In this document: in pieces, positions 1 through 6,338 of the stretch
How the letters are laid out: every line of letters begins with the position of its first letter
Position numbering within the stretch: the stretch's first letter is position 1
NCBI GenBank assembly: GCA_002310995.1
Contig: DBYV01000026.1
Location: forward strand, 276 to 21,980
Source of the DNA: a bacterium UBP6_UBA1177
Lineage (GTDB): Bacteria; UBP6; UBA1177
Reading direction: 5' to 3'
Length of the DNA: 21,705 nucleotides
Notes under the pieces: generated by a model
Database searches by the model: none
What the model saw: only the letters and a program-made list of their open reading frames with translations
Told to the model about the DNA's origin: nothing
Translations under genes and position numbers: made by a program

Positions 1-15
1 AGTCAACGGCGCGGA

Positions 16-43
16 AAAATATCATACTAAAATCCTATGTCAA
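16..43 (-). promoter_or_regulatory. Predicted sigma-70 promoter reading out of the window
   Basis: On the minus strand a perfect TTGACA (38-43) is followed after 16 nt by TATTTT (16-21), which is preceded by TGA and so forms an extended -10. The start site would fall near 8-10, so the transcript leaves the window and must serve a gene beyond the left edge. The -10 is followed by TCCGCGCCG, the same kind of G/C-rich discriminator seen at other promoters here. The promoter lies about 45 nt past the aqpZ stop. I see no convincing terminator hairpin between them. Confidence 0.55.
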
Positions 44-85
44 GCGTAAAAGAAAAAATTTAAGAGTGATTCTGCTTATAAGAAT

Positions 86-778
86 TTAATTTTCTTTCGA
101 AAGGAAGTTCCAAAGACATGCAGCGATTGCAGCGCCGATGAGCGGAGCAACTATGAAAACCCAAAGAGCTGCGATAGGAGCTGTGTTACCTGCGATTGCA
201 GCAACAACTGCCGGACCGAAGCTTCTAGCCGGGTTGACCGATGTTCCGGTAAGACCGATGCCAAGAATGTGGATAAGAACAAGCGTGAAGCCAATAACTA
301 CGCCTGCGAACGAGCCGTGGTTTCCTTTCTTCGAAGTTACGCCCAAAATCGTGAAAACAAAGAAGAATGTAAGGACGATTTCAACAATGAGACCTGCCGC
401 AACGCTTCCGTTTACGCCTGCAAGGCCGTTCGTGCCGAATCCGCCGGTTTTATCAGCAACGCCGCCGAGGCTGAAAATAAGTGCAAGGAGTCCTGAGCCT
501 GCAAGAGCACCGAGGCACTGCGAAATAACATAGCCGATAAAGTCTTTGACCGTCATTCCGCCGGTCATAAGAACGCCGAGCGAAACAGCCGGATTGATGT
601 GGCAGCCGGAAATATTGCCTACGCAGTAAGCCATTCCGACAATCGTAAGACCAAATGCAAATGCAGTAAGAAGATAGCCGCAACCGTTTGCTGCATCACA
701 GCCGACAAGCATTGCCGTACCGCAACCCAAAGTTACAAGTGCGCAGGTGCCGATAAATTCAGCGATGTAAGATTTCAT
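86..778 (-). CDS. aqpZ: Aquaporin Z-type water channel
   Basis: An inner-membrane channel of the major intrinsic protein family, 230 aa, the usual length for bacterial AqpZ. Both pore half-helix motifs are present: NPA at 62-64 (CHINPAVSLG) and NPA at 182-184 (TSVNPARSFG). The selectivity-filter residues match water-selective AqpZ and not glycerol facilitators: Phe42, His170, Thr179 and Arg185, with the same spacing as E. coli F43/H174/T183/R189. Several hydrophobic helices cover the whole chain. A strong AGGAGG lies 7 nt before the ATG. The gene begins 18 nt after the stop of the upstream lipoprotein, so it looks like the last gene of the wbpB operon. Function is inferred from family residues; a role in osmotic adjustment is likely but not shown by the context. 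Confidence 0.93.
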   Translation of the reverse strand: MKSYIAEFIGTCALVTLGCGTAMLVGCDAANGCGYLLTAFAFGLTIVGMAYCVGNISGCHINPAVSLGVLMTGGMTVKDFIGYVISQCLGALAGSGLLALIFSLGGVADKTGGFGTNGLAGVNGSVAAGLIVEIVLTFFFVFTILGVTSKKGNHGSFAGVVIGFTLVLIHILGIGLTGTSVNPARSFGPAVVAAIAGNTAPIAALWVFIVAPLIGAAIAACLWNFLSKEN

Positions 779-796
779 AAGAATTCCTCCTAAAAA

Positions 797-2491
797 TTAA
801 TAACTGCAAGATTCTGCAAAATCATTAAGTTCCTGTTCACATCTGTCCATTCCTTCTTCCGGCTCAGCACATTCCTGTGAATATCCGTTGTAGAAAAGAT
901 ATGTGTCACCTTCTTCAGGATAGCAGACATAAATATTGAAATTTCCGCCTTCGCAGTGAGTGTAGAACGAGCACTCTTCGGGCTGGTCGTCACCGTAGTC
1001 GTCTTCCTCTCCGGAACTGTTGCCGCAGTAGTCTTCCGCCTCTTTGTAGCAGTCCATGCTGGTTGCGTAATCGCCTATATCGCCCTCTGTATAAGCACTC
1101 GACGGATCACAGTAAAATGTTTCCGAGCCGGCTTTGATCGAATAGAAAGGAGGAAAACCGCCGTCTTCCATGCTGTAGGTGTCGGGAATGCAGATTATGA
1201 CTTCGGCACCAGTCGCTTCACATATCCATGTTTTGTGGTTGCCGCTTTCATCAAATTCTTCAGCCCATTCGGTTTCGGTTTTGCAGACAAGACCGTCTTC
1301 CTCTTCAGGCTCCGAGTCGTCAACTATGTCGCCGCAATATTTGTAATATTCCTCGTAACAAGACTGCATATTTTCTTCGTTGCACTCGAATTTCCTGTCT
1401 CCTACCTGATAGTAGAAGTTGTCATCACCTTTTGTCGAAGCACAGGCTTTAGATATTTCGCCGGTTTTCTCGCATTTACCCTGCTCTTCGCAGTAGTAAC
1501 CGTCCTCGTATTCGCCGTCAATGTGTCCGCAGTACTGTTCCATTCCGAAAACACAGTCTTCGTTGTTTTCAGATTCGCATTTGAATTCCTTGCTTCCGAC
1601 TTTTATCGAGTAAATGTCGGAATATGAGCCGTTGAAATCACCGTAAAGGCAGTAAACGAGCATCTCGCCTGTTTTCTGGCAGTAGATCGAACTGTCTTCC
1701 TTGTCATCGTAGTCGGCATCTTCTTTGTCACCGTAGAGAGTATCCCATTCTTTTATGGTTTTGCAGGTAACATCACCGGAATGCTGCTTTCCGTTGTCTT
1801 TAGAATCTTCCTTAACTTCGTCAACAACAACAAAAGTGTAGTTCGAGAAGTGACCTGTGGTCATCATGATGGGATCACCGGCAGCTGCGTTCATGATCGG
1901 GTCACCAGCAGCATTGGTCATAATCGGATCACCTGCCGAAGCAAGCATGATGGGATCACCGGCAGCAGCATTCATGATGGGATCTCCCGCAGCAGTTGTC
2001 AGATTGCCGTTGCTGATCATGATAGGATCTCCCGCTGCAGTCGTCATGATAGGATCGCCAGCTTCGTCGTATCCGCCGAACATCGCATAAGCTCCTTTTT
2101 CGCTGTAGCTCCATGTTCCGTCGCTTTTCATAACAGCAGCCGCAACTGTTTTGCCGTTTACAGCTTTTTCCGCATTGATTGTGATTACAACGGGTTTTTT
2201 GAATTTTGTGCCTGAAGGACCGAATTCGACAACATTCGAAGCAAGTGCGTTTTTGTTGTTGAAACCATTGGTTTTGTAAAGTTTTACCGAAATTTCGGTA
2301 TCTTTGTCGAGTGCGCCTGCCGGAATTTTGATTTTTGCGGCACCGCCGTCAACTTCGATTTCACCGCCGTTCTCGGCTGAAACCGTCTGGGTTTTCTCTT
2401 CGATAACCTCTTTTTTCTCTGAACCTGAACCGCCGCAGCTTACGGCAAAAAATAGTGCCGAAACAAGCAGCGTTACCAAAATTTTTTTCAT
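797..2491 (-). CDS. Large repeat-containing, Cys-rich lipoprotein
   Basis: A predicted outer-surface or periplasmic lipoprotein of 564 aa. I recognise no full-length family. The ATG at 2491 is chosen because GGAGGT lies 5 nt upstream; a TTG four codons earlier overlaps that site. A type II signal peptide ends with AVSC and the lipidated Cys is residue 19. Residues about 40-105 resemble a ZU5-type beta domain (GGEIEVDGGAAKIKIPAGAL...). Residues 143-209 carry seven copies of AGDPIM, mostly at 9-residue spacing. Residues 243-564 contain four modules, each with exactly six Cys, in the rough order C..C(K/A)TG..C..YY.(I/V).G...F.C..C..YC, separated by Asp/Glu-rich linkers. The Cys pattern suggests three disulfides per module and so export to an oxidising compartment. 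It sits 12 nt after the thioredoxin-like gene in the wbpB operon. Its binding partner and role are unknown. Confidence 0.85.
   Translation of the reverse strand: MKKILVTLLVSALFFAVSCGGSGSEKKEVIEEKTQTVSAENGGEIEVDGGAAKIKIPAGALDKDTEISVKLYKTNGFNNKNALASNVVEFGPSGTKFKKPVVITINAEKAVNGKTVAAAVMKSDGTWSYSEKGAYAMFGGYDEAGDPIMTTAAGDPIMISNGNLTTAAGDPIMNAAAGDPIMLASAGDPIMTNAAGDPIMNAAAGDPIMMTTGHFSNYTFVVVDEVKEDSKDNGKQHSGDVTCKTIKEWDTLYGDKEDADYDDKEDSSIYCQKTGEMLVYCLYGDFNGSYSDIYSIKVGSKEFKCESENNEDCVFGMEQYCGHIDGEYEDGYYCEEQGKCEKTGEISKACASTKGDDNFYYQVGDRKFECNEENMQSCYEEYYKYCGDIVDDSEPEEEDGLVCKTETEWAEEFDESGNHKTWICEATGAEVIICIPDTYSMEDGGFPPFYSIKAGSETFYCDPSSAYTEGDIGDYATSMDCYKEAEDYCGNSSGEEDDYGDDQPEECSFYTHCEGGNFNIYVCYPEEGDTYLFYNGYSQECAEPEEGMDRCEQELNDFAESCSY
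1865..2065 (-). repeat. Imperfect 27-bp tandem repeats encoding AGDPIM
   Basis: Seven copies of a segment encoding AGDPIM lie within the lipoprotein gene. Five consecutive units have a 27-bp (9-codon) period, with variable residues such as NAA, LAS and TNA between the cores. One interval near 2000 is longer and encodes ISNGNLTTA. Codons for the invariant core differ between copies (for example GGG/GGA/GGT and CCG/CCT choices), so the copies are not fresh slippage products. The amino-acid core is better conserved than the DNA, which points to selection on the protein. Confidence 0.85.
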
Positions 2492-2503
2492 AACAACCTC
2501 CAA

Positions 2504-2908
2504 TTATTGTTTGTTACCGCTTTTTTTGTTGATTTTCGTTTCCGCCTTCTCGAAAGCTTCCTGAATTTTCAAATACCCTGAAACTCCTTCAAGCAGTTCG
2601 ACAGGCTCGTCTTTAATGAAAACGGCAATCGTAGGAACTGCCTTTATTTTGCACGGAACAATAATTTTTCCGTCTGTGTCCTGCGCAACGTTGAACGCCC
2701 CGACCCTTGCACGCCCTTTGAAATCGGTCGCAAACTTTGTCAGAGTCGAGTAAACCATGCTGCACGGCTGCGATTTTTCCACATAAAAATCGACAATTAC
2801 CGGAACAGGCGAATTTTTGAGCGAAGGAAAGAAAGTTTCGTTTGAAAGCTCAACAGGATAAACCTTTTCATGCGGAAGCAAACTTTTTAAAACATCAAAA
2901 AAACTCAT
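2504..2908 (-). CDS. Thioredoxin-like protein with a degenerate active site
   Basis: A 134-aa thioredoxin-fold protein with no signal peptide, so probably cytoplasmic. The segment PVIVDFYVEKSQPCSMV (36-52) aligns with the canonical DFWAxWCGPC: Trp is replaced by Lys45, the attacking Cys by Ser46 and Gly by Gln47, while Pro48 and the second Cys49 remain. The cis-proline loop is intact (VPTIAVF, Pro92). Without the N-terminal Cys it should not act as a normal dithiol reductase. A binding, chaperone-like or monothiol role is possible, but this is inference. The ATG has GGAGG 5 nt upstream and overlaps the wbpD stop by 4 nt (ATGA), so the two are probably translationally coupled. The gene ends 12 nt before the Cys-rich lipoprotein. 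Confidence 0.85.
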   Translation of the reverse strand: MSFFDVLKSLLPHEKVYPVELSNETFFPSLKNSPVPVIVDFYVEKSQPCSMVYSTLTKFATDFKGRARVGAFNVAQDTDGKIIVPCKIKAVPTIAVFIKDEPVELLEGVSGYLKIQEAFEKAETKINKKSGNKQ

Positions 2909-3501
2909 TTTTCCTCCGTATTTTCGGAAACCATAACAACTTTTCCGCCGCTCAGACGGTATCTGCTGCCGTCCGATTCATCAGTTGCTTCGCCGTTTCC
3001 GTCAAATTCAAGTTTATAACCGTTCTTAGAGACCCAGCCGTGTATTTTCGCCGGAACTCCGTAGACAAGAGCAAAATCGGGAACATCCCTGCTGACAAGG
3101 CTTCCGGCCCCTATCAATGAATATTTTCCAATGGTTGTACCACAGACAATTGTTGCGTTAGCTCCGACCGAACATCCTTTTTTCATCAGCGTTTTCTTAA
3201 ATTCATGCTTGCGTTCGACAAAAGCGCGCGGATTGATAACATTCGTGAAAACCATCGACGGTCCCAAAAACACATCATCCTCGACTTCGACTCCGTCGTA
3301 AATCGAAATGTTGTTCTGCACTTTCACACCGTTACCAAGCGTAACATTCGCACCGATGACGCAGTTCTGTCCGATGTTGCATCTTTCACCAATTTTCGTG
3401 TTTTTGAGAATATGAGAAAAGCACCAGATTTTTGTCCCTTTTCCGATAATTACGCCATCATCGACAATCGCAGTATCATGAACAAAATAATCTTTTTCCA
3501 T
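2905..3501 (-). CDS. wbpD: UDP-2-acetamido-3-amino-2,3-dideoxyglucuronate N-acetyltransferase (WbpD/WlbB type)
   Basis: A cytoplasmic left-handed beta-helix acetyltransferase of 198 aa. In known systems WbpD/WlbB transfers acetyl from acetyl-CoA to the 3-amino group of UDP-GlcNAc(3NH2)A to make UDP-GlcNAc(3NAc)A, a precursor of O-antigen or other surface sugars. The sequence shows hexapeptide repeats from about residue 10 to 150 and blocks I recognise from this family: KIWCFSHI, NIGQNCVIGANV, GVKVQNNISIY, FLGPSMVFTNVINPRA and GANATIVCGTTIG. The last 40 residues are acidic and charged, longer than the usual core. The ATG (3501) shares one base with the wbpB stop (TAATG), and a GGGGG-rich ribosome site lies in the end of wbpB. 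The pairing with wbpB strongly supports the call. Confidence 0.9.
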   Translation of the reverse strand: MEKDYFVHDTAIVDDGVIIGKGTKIWCFSHILKNTKIGERCNIGQNCVIGANVTLGNGVKVQNNISIYDGVEVEDDVFLGPSMVFTNVINPRAFVERKHEFKKTLMKKGCSVGANATIVCGTTIGKYSLIGAGSLVSRDVPDFALVYGVPAKIHGWVSKNGYKLEFDGNGEATDESDGSRYRLSGGKVVMVSENTEEK

Positions 3502-4448
3502 TATTTCCCCCAGTTTTTAAGGAACGGATGATATTCACCACGAAGCCCTATCGGTATAGCATTCCTGATATTGAAGGCAATCTCAACAGCAGTCCGCGCG
3601 TCTTCAAGTGAAAAACCTTCTCCGGCGAGTATTTTTTCGTAACTTTTTGTGTGGAGTTCTGTGAATCCTTCGCTGAATTCGAGCTCTTTTCCGTCAACGG
3701 TAATGGAACGGTAAGTACGCTTTCCGGCCTCTTTTACCGCTTTAGGCAGCATATTGTCGTTTATGCTGAGAAACCAGCGGACTCTTGCACGCTGGAACTG
3801 CATAAAACCTGCTGCCACATCCTTTTCCTGAACATGAAGAATATTTTTTTGAACATATCCGAAAATCCACTGGAGCATATCAAAGAAATGAATTCCGATG
3901 TTTGTTGCCATACCGCCTGACTTGGAAATATCACCTTTCCACGAAACATCATACCATCTGCCGCGGCTTGTGATGTATGTAAGATCAATATCGTAGATTT
4001 TGTCTTTAGGTCCTTCATCGATCCTTTTTTTCAGTTCGGCGATCGTCGGGTGAAGCCTGAGCTGAAGAATCGTGTTGACGTGGTGTCCTGTCTCGTTTTC
4101 AATGATTTTAAGGTTGTCAACAGTCCACGGATTGAGAACGAGAGGTTTCTCGCAAATCGCGTCGGCATCGTTTCTGAGAGCAATTCTGATATGTGCATCG
4201 TGCAGATAGTTCGGCGAAGTTATACTGACATAATCTATTTTCGTTTCGCGACGCCTAAGCTTGTCGAGATGGCGGTCAAAACGCTCGAATTCCGTAAAAA
4301 ACTCCGCTTCCGGAAAATAAGAATCAATGATTCCAATACTATCGCACGGGTCCATTATTGCAATCAAGTTGTTGCCTGTATCTTTAATGGCACGCATATG
4401 TCTCGGCGCTATGTAGCCTGCCGCACCAATAAGAGCAAAATTCTTCAT
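3501..4448 (-). CDS. wbpB: UDP-N-acetylglucosaminuronate 3-dehydrogenase (WbpB/WlbA type)
   Basis: An NAD-dependent Gfo/Idh/MocA-family oxidoreductase of 315 aa. Characterised WbpB/WlbA enzymes oxidise C3 of UDP-GlcNAcA before transamination by WbpE. The N-terminus is nearly diagnostic: MKNFALIGAAGYIAPRHMRA, with a Rossmann G-x-x-G-x-I loop, followed by IDSYFPEAEFFTEFERFDRH. The conserved EKP motif (ICEKPLVLN) and the family block GGMATNIGIHFFDML are present. The start at 4448 is chosen because it has GGAGA 5 nt upstream and gives the family N-terminus; a TTG at 4469 and an ATG at 4460 precede or overlap that site. It is the first gene of the left-hand minus-strand operon, about 34 nt from its predicted start site. 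No WbpA, WbpE or WbpI gene is in the window. Confidence 0.92.
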   Translation of the reverse strand: MKNFALIGAAGYIAPRHMRAIKDTGNNLIAIMDPCDSIGIIDSYFPEAEFFTEFERFDRHLDKLRRRETKIDYVSITSPNYLHDAHIRIALRNDADAICEKPLVLNPWTVDNLKIIENETGHHVNTILQLRLHPTIAELKKRIDEGPKDKIYDIDLTYITSRGRWYDVSWKGDISKSGGMATNIGIHFFDMLQWIFGYVQKNILHVQEKDVAAGFMQFQRARVRWFLSINDNMLPKAVKEAGKRTYRSITVDGKELEFSEGFTELHTKSYEKILAGEGFSLEDARTAVEIAFNIRNAIPIGLRGEYHPFLKNWGK

Positions 4449-4488
4449 TTGTATCTCCATTCTTTGCAATCAACATAAAAAACGCGGT

Positions 4489-4497
4489 ATTTTAGCA
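4489..4497 (-). promoter_or_regulatory. Predicted extended -10 promoter of the wbpB operon
   Basis: The minus strand reads TGCTAAAAT, an extended -10. The best -35 at 17 nt spacing is ATTCCA, a weak match, as expected for an extended -10 promoter. The -10 is followed by ACCGCG and then six T, which gives a start near 4482 and a leader of about 34 nt. Placement is by pattern only. Confidence 0.5.
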
Positions 4498-4532
4498 GGA
4501 TTTTGAAAATTTGGAATAATTTTTAAAATTAA

Positions 4533-4546
4533 GCTGTTAAAACAGC
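4533..4546. repeat. Inverted repeat GCTGTT-AA-AACAGC in the divergent intergenic region
   Basis: A perfect 6-bp inverted repeat with a 2-bp centre, upstream of both divergent promoters (about 35 bp above the wbpB -10). Its symmetry and position fit a dimeric repressor or activator site. No regulator is known for it, and short palindromes can arise by chance in AT-rich DNA. Confidence 0.35.
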
Positions 4547-4555
4547 GAGATGCGG

Positions 4556-4575
4556 CGTAAAAAACGAATTTTACG
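4556..4575. repeat. Inverted repeat CGTAAAA-6-TTTTACG in the divergent intergenic region
   Basis: A perfect 7-bp inverted repeat with a 6-nt spacer (AACGAA). It ends 8 bp before the predicted -35 (4584) of the plus-strand lipoprotein gene. This is a plausible operator position just upstream of the promoter. It has no T-tract on either side that would make it a terminator. Confidence 0.4.
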
Positions 4576-4583
4576 GCGAATAT

Positions 4584-4611
4584 TTGCTTTATCGTCATAA
4601 AATCATATAAT
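4584..4611 (+). promoter_or_regulatory. Predicted sigma-70 promoter of the tri-domain lipoprotein gene
   Basis: TTGCTT (4584-4589) and a consensus TATAAT (4606-4611) are separated by 16 nt. The -10 is followed by ATTCGTCG and seven T. Transcription would begin near 4618, leaving a leader of about 48 nt that is mostly T and A and ends in the strong AAAGGAGG ribosome site. Confidence 0.6.
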
Positions 4612-4665
4612 ATTCGTCGTTTTTTTGTTTATTGTTTTTTTAATAACCCTTTAAAGGAGGATTTC

Positions 4666-6237
4666 TTGAAAAAATTATTGATTCTTGCTTCGGTTTTTGC
4701 CCTTTGCCTCAGCATGGCAGTTTCATGCGGCAACAAAGAGCCGGAAGCAAAAGAGAAAGTTAAACTTTCTTTCCACGTTATGAGTAAGTGCCCCTACGGT
4801 GTTCAGGTTATGAACGCTATCAAACCGACACTCGACAAACTTGGCAATGCCGTTGATTTCGAGCTTAACTATATCGGCTACGAAAAGGACGGCGGCTGGA
4901 TGCCGATGCACGGAGAAACCGAGCGCAACGGCGACAAAATTTTCCTTTGCGCGAAGAAACACATGCCGAAAGATTACATGAACCTCATCGTCTGCATGAA
5001 CAAAGAATCGAGAAAGATTCCTGAAAACTTCGAAAGCTGCGCGAAAGAACTCAACCTCAACGTCGCTAAAGTCAACGCATGCAAAGACGGCGACGAAGGC
5101 GAGCAGATTCTTCTCGAGAGCTACAAGTTCTCGAAATCAAAAGGCGCAAACGGTTCGCCCACAATTTTCCTTGCTGATCAGCCTTACAGAGGCGGAAGAA
5201 CTTCCAACGACTTCCTCAGAGCTATCTGCAACGAATACAAAACCGCAAAACCCGAAGTCTGCAACTCGATTCCGGAACCGGCAAAAGTAAAAGTTACCGT
5301 TATTTCCGACAAAAGATGCAAAGACTGCAGACCGGAAGCTCTTGTAGGACAGCTTAAAGGAATGTTCCCGGGACTTGTTCCGGAAATCATCGACTATTCC
5401 GACGCTAAAGCTCAGGAACAGTACAAAAAATTTGCTGAAGCAGGTTTCAAAACCCTTCCTATCTTAGCTTTTGAAGAATCTGTTGAAAAAGAGGAAGAAT
5501 ACCAGAAAATCGCACGTTGGGCTGTAAAAGCCGGTGGTGCAATCCTTCTCAGAGTCGGTGCAAAATTCGACCCGACCAAAGAAATCTGCGACAACGGTAT
5601 CGACGATACAAACAACGGCAAAGTTGACTGTGCTGACGATGACTGCAAAGAAGAAATGATCTGCAGAAAAGAAATGCCGGCAAGAGTTGACCTTTTCGTT
5701 ATGAGCCAGTGCCCCTACGGCGTTATGGCTTTGAACGCAATGAAAGAAGTTTTCGAAGCTTTCAAAGACGACAAACTTGATTTCCATGTAAACTACATTG
5801 CAAACGAAACCGAACCCGGAAAATTCCAGGCACTTCACGGCCAGGGCGAAGTTGACGAAAACATCCGTGAACTTTGCGCAATCAAACACTATCCGAAAGA
5901 TTACATGAACTACATCTGGTGCCGCAACGAAAACATCAGAGGAACCGACTGGCAGAAATGTGCAACCGGCAAAATCAAAGCTGACGTTATCGAAAAATGC
6001 TTCAATGGCGGCGAAGGTGTCAAACTTCACAGCGAAAACATCAAAATCGGAAACGCTATCGGCATTGGCGGAAGCCCGACATGGCTCATCAACAACAAAT
6101 ATCAGGGCGGCGGTGTTGCTGCAAACGATATTCAGAGACAGATCTGTGCACACAACCAGAACCTCAAAGGCTGTGCAGCTGACAAAGCTATCAAAGCCGG
6201 TGACAAACCCGCTCCTCAGGGCGGCTGCGGCGAATAA
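4666..6237 (+). CDS. Lipoprotein with three thioredoxin-fold domains (CPYG - CKDC - CPYG)
   Basis: A 523-aa predicted envelope lipoprotein. It starts at TTG with AAAGGAGG 5 nt upstream. The signal peptide ends MAVSC, with lipidated Cys21. Domain A (about 33-195) and domain C (about 340-500) are duplicates of a DsbA/GILT-like fold: VMS(K/Q)CPYGV at Cys42 and Cys349, then LCA..(K)H.PKDYMN, a WC/VC, two further Cys, and a cis-Pro loop GSPT(I/W). In both, the second active-site Cys is Gly (CPYG). Domain B (about 204-295) is a separate thioredoxin-like unit with an intact CKDC (Cys218/Cys221). Between B and C lies a calcium-loop-like Asp/Cys linker (CDNGIDDTNNGKVDCADDDC, 308-327). I recognise related DsbA-family CPYG proteins as common in deltaproteobacteria/Myxococcota. 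A role in thiol exchange or envelope protein quality control is inferred. It is transcribed alone, with a terminator behind it. Confidence 0.85.
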   Translation: MKKLLILASVFALCLSMAVSCGNKEPEAKEKVKLSFHVMSKCPYGVQVMNAIKPTLDKLGNAVDFELNYIGYEKDGGWMPMHGETERNGDKIFLCAKKHMPKDYMNLIVCMNKESRKIPENFESCAKELNLNVAKVNACKDGDEGEQILLESYKFSKSKGANGSPTIFLADQPYRGGRTSNDFLRAICNEYKTAKPEVCNSIPEPAKVKVTVISDKRCKDCRPEALVGQLKGMFPGLVPEIIDYSDAKAQEQYKKFAEAGFKTLPILAFEESVEKEEEYQKIARWAVKAGGAILLRVGAKFDPTKEICDNGIDDTNNGKVDCADDDCKEEMICRKEMPARVDLFVMSQCPYGVMALNAMKEVFEAFKDDKLDFHVNYIANETEPGKFQALHGQGEVDENIRELCAIKHYPKDYMNYIWCRNENIRGTDWQKCATGKIKADVIEKCFNGGEGVKLHSENIKIGNAIGIGGSPTWLINNKYQGGGVAANDIQRQICAHNQNLKGCAADKAIKAGDKPAPQGGCGE

Positions 6238-6248
6238 TTTCCACTGAC

Positions 6249-6279
6249 ACGCCGCCCGTGTGGCGGCGTTTCGTTATTA
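6249..6279 (+). terminator. Rho-independent terminator after the tri-domain lipoprotein
   Basis: ACGCCGCC (6249-6256), loop CGTGT, GGCGGCGT (6262-6269): an 8-bp perfect G/C-rich stem followed by TTCGTTATTAT. It begins 11 nt after the stop. On the opposite strand the stem is not followed by T, so it should act for the plus strand only and not for trkH. Confidence 0.75.
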
Positions 6280-6298
6280 TCGATTAAGTTCAGTCAAT

Positions 6299-6330
6299 CG
6301 TAACGGCGTAACGTCGTCACGACGTAACGT
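6299..6330. repeat. Four tandem 8-bp units (CGTAACGN)
   Basis: Units begin at 6299, 6307, 6315 and 6323: CGTAACGG, CGTAACGT, CGTCACGA, CGTAACGT. The third carries one change in the core. The third and fourth units with the end of the second also form a symmetric ACGTCGT-C-ACGACGT. The array lies 9 bp beyond the trkH stop, between two convergent genes. Confidence 0.7.
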
Positions 6331-6338
6331 CAATGGTT

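Noticed and set aside
44..85. A terminator after aqpZ
   Set aside because: Only a 5-bp ATTCT/AGAAT stem is found, not directly followed by T; too weak to call.
956..1627. Open frame of 223 codons on the plus strand opposite the Cys-rich lipoprotein
   Set aside because: A shadow of the acidic, Cys-rich coding strand; no start-site signal or recognisable domain.
1865..2065. A CRISPR-like array
   Set aside because: The periodic repeats are in frame, encode AGDPIM and have 9-codon spacing without unique spacers.
4791..4800. Selenocysteine explanation for the CPYG motif
   Set aside because: The fourth position is encoded by GGT/GGC (Gly), not TGA, in both domains.
5464..6153. Long open frame (229 codons) on the minus strand opposite the redox lipoprotein
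   Set aside because: It lies fully antisense to a gene with clear homology, has no ribosome site, and its composition (Phe/Val-rich) is what the reverse complement of Lys/Asp/Glu-rich codons gives.
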